A stretch of 61,163 nt of DNA, from NCBI GenBank assembly GCA_041482015.1, contig JBGPCZ010000010.1, forward strand, positions 1-61,163. The letters run 5' to 3'. The position numbers and the translations under genes are program-made. This DNA comes from JACQFK01 sp041482015 (lineage in GTDB: Bacteria; Planctomycetota; MHYJ01; JACPRB01). Position 1 is the first letter of the stretch. Every line of letters starts with the position of its first letter. The notes beneath the pieces are model-generated. The model made no database searches. It was not told the origin of the DNA and was given only the letters and a program-made list of their open reading frames with translations. This document shows, in pieces, positions 59,746-61,163 of the stretch.

Positions 59746-61161
59746 TCACGTCTCCCGGGCGTCCCGGGGCAGGCACAGGGTAAAGGTCGATCCCTGTCCC
59801 GGGGCAGAGTCGACGTCGATCCGGCCTTCGTGGGCCCGGGCGATCGATTCGCTGATGAAAAGGCCGAGCCCCACCCCCTGGCCTGGCTGCTTGGTGGTGT
59901 AGAACGGGGTGAACAGGTGTCCGCGCGCCTCGGATCTTATCCCGGATCCGTGATCGGTGATCGCGATCTCGACGTGCTCCCCAGCCGGGCGGATCGAGAC
60001 TTCGACCGGGCCGTGGCCGCCGGAGGCGTCCGCCGAGTTCAGGAGCAGATTGAGCAGCACCTGGAGGATCTGGTCTTCCACCACGCGGACCGGGACGGGA
60101 TGCTCCGGAGCATCGATCGCGATCCGGATGTCCCTCGCCTTGTCATGCATCCGGAAGATCTGGAGCGCCTTCTCCAGGAGCGCGCGCACGTCCGCGGCGT
60201 CCTTCTTCCCGGGCGACGGCCGCGCGAACCCCGTGACGTCCCGGACGATGCGGTGGATCCGGTCGACGTTTGAGTTGAGCGAGCGGAGGCGGTCGCCGAC
60301 CTCCGGCGGGGGACGCTTCATTTCCATCACCTGGAGAATCGCGGACATCGAGGAGAGCGGGTTGCCGATCTCGTGGGCGATCCCCGCGGCCAGGAGCCCG
60401 AGGTCCTCCATCTTGGAGCGGTGCATCATCTGCGCCACGAGGCGGCGATGGTCCGTGGTGTCACGGAAGACCCACACGACGGGCTCCCCGGCGACCCTCC
60501 GCGCAAGCGCGTGCTCGTACACGCGGTCGTGGAAGCGGGTCTCGAACTCGTCGACCGTCCCGGTGAACCGCTCGAAGCGGTCGGCGAGGCCGAGCTCCGG
60601 GTCGAGCGCGCGGATCGTCTGTCCCTCCGCCCCGTTGACCAGGCCACGGGCCGCGGGGTTGGCATGGATGATCGAGCCGTCGCGGCCAAGCAGCACGACG
60701 CCCTCGGGCAGGATGCCCAGGAGGAGCAGGAGCCGCTCGTTCTCGGCGCTCAAGGCGCGCTCCTTCTCCCGGAGCCGTTCCGAGAGCGTGCCGAACCCGT
60801 GAGCCGAACCGAAGAGCACCGCCATCAGGACAAGCAGGTGGGTGAGGATGTAGTTCCACCCCTGCGCGTTGGTGTCCGGGTCGATCCGGTGCGTCAGGTC
60901 GAGGTCCCCGAGGAGCGCGAGGTGATGGTGGCGCAGCTGCACGGGCGACGCATCGAGCGTCGTGAAGATCATCAGCGCGAAGAAGAGCCCCGCCGCCCCG
61001 CCCGCCAGGAGGAACGAGGCGCGCCTCGACACGAGAACGGCCCCCGCGACGACGGGCAGGGAATAAGCGACCATCAGCGGGTTCTCGATGTCACCGGAGT
61101 AGTGGAGATAGCTCGTGAGGGCGAAGAGATCGAGGCTGAGCAGGGCCAGCGTCAGCCGCGG
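59746..61161 (-). CDS. Sensor histidine kinase, 5' end missing
   Basis: The frame is open to the right window edge (471 residues visible); an internal ATG at 61074 is not the true start because transmembrane coding (LTLALLSLDLFALTSYLHY) continues before it. At least four helices, then a PAS domain (LLLGILPEGVVLLGRDGSII, RDTTDHRRL), the HisKA box LAAGIAHEIGNPLSSM (phospho-His), and the HATPase N box LLNLLLNSADASGG, G boxes DHGSGI and GVGLGLFIS. NtrB-like partner of the downstream sigma-54 regulator. Confidence 0.95.
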   Translation of the reverse strand, partial: PRLTLALLSLDLFALTSYLHYSGDIENPLMVAYSLPVVAGAVLVSRRASFLLAGGAAGLFFALMIFTTLDASPVQLRHHHLALLGDLDLTHRIDPDTNAQGWNYILTHLLVLMAVLFGSAHGFGTLSERLREKERALSAENERLLLLLGILPEGVVLLGRDGSIIHANPAARGLVNGAEGQTIRALDPELGLADRFERFTGTVDEFETRFHDRVYEHALARRVAGEPVVWVFRDTTDHRRLVAQMMHRSKMEDLGLLAAGIAHEIGNPLSSMSAILQVMEMKRPPPEVGDRLRSLNSNVDRIHRIVRDVTGFARPSPGKKDAADVRALLEKALQIFRMHDKARDIRIAIDAPEHPVPVRVVEDQILQVLLNLLLNSADASGGHGPVEVSIRPAGEHVEIAITDHGSGIRSEARGHLFTPFYTTKQPGQGVGLGLFISESIARAHEGRIDVDSAPGQGSTFTLCLPRDARET

Positions 61162-61163
61162 AG

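Noticed and set aside
1..61163. CRISPR array, insertion sequence, prophage or rRNA
   Set aside because: No regularly spaced repeats, transposase, integrase, phage structural gene or rRNA sequence was seen on either strand.

Overview
The window is about 61 kb of GC-rich bacterial DNA, densely coded on both strands. The gene content points to Planctomycetota or a close relative. It has the adjacent pair PSCyt1/DUF1549/DUF1553 protein plus DUF1501 protein, a DUF3604 protein, many small secreted proteins of unknown function, and Ser/Thr kinases of the planctomycete type. No rRNA, complete tRNA, CRISPR array or insertion sequence was seen. Both ends cut through genes: a redoxin-domain protein on the left and a sensor histidine kinase on the right.

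Layout. 0-9.3 kb: secreted redoxin, tandem Cys-motif protein behind a structured leader, DNRLRE protein, PHB-depolymerase-like esterase, beta-lactamase-fold hydrolase, PQQ-type propeller and several small proteins. 9.3-16.6 kb: DUF3604 protein, a UGA-recoded thioredoxin-like protein, a CrtC/AttH lipoprotein, a UGA-recoded deiodinase-like protein and its operon partner. 16.6-27.9 kb: LOG/EEP pair, DUF1501/PSCyt pair, a DUF433-DUF5615 toxin-antitoxin pair beside ubiA, an RmlD-like reductase, a DHH phosphoesterase and a secreted protein. 28.0-34.3 kb: TPR-GAF-GGDEF protein coupled to a Ser/Thr kinase, then a second, membrane-anchored kinase. 34.3-40.8 kb: zinc-ribbon lipoprotein, fabZ-PNP operon, and a dsbD-trx-trx operon in which all three genes carry an in-frame UGA at a catalytic position; ppiB is divergent. 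40.8-50.5 kb: TetR plus a tandem RND efflux operon (mdtABC-like plus outer-membrane factor). 50.5-58.4 kb: lemA with two TPM-like proteins, aldehyde dehydrogenase, HabB-like membrane protein, acyltransferase, and a protein built from about 23 ten-residue HP repeats. 58.4 kb to the end: a sigma-54 response regulator and histidine kinase.

The main discovery is a cluster of five likely selenoprotein genes. Each would look like a broken gene under standard annotation. In each, a single in-frame UGA replaces the catalytic Cys of a thiol-redox family: UPSC, TUPPF, USNC, UGGC and UPSC. A hairpin follows every UGA. In three of them the apical loop lies about 21-25 nt after the UGA. Sec-DsbD and two Sec-thioredoxins form one operon, which suggests a selenium-based electron relay from cytoplasm to envelope. 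No sel genes or tRNA-Sec lie in the window.

Several families of short AT-rich or palindromic repeats sit at gene ends. One supplies stop codons to two convergent reading frames at once, and another supplies the C-terminal tail of a kinase.
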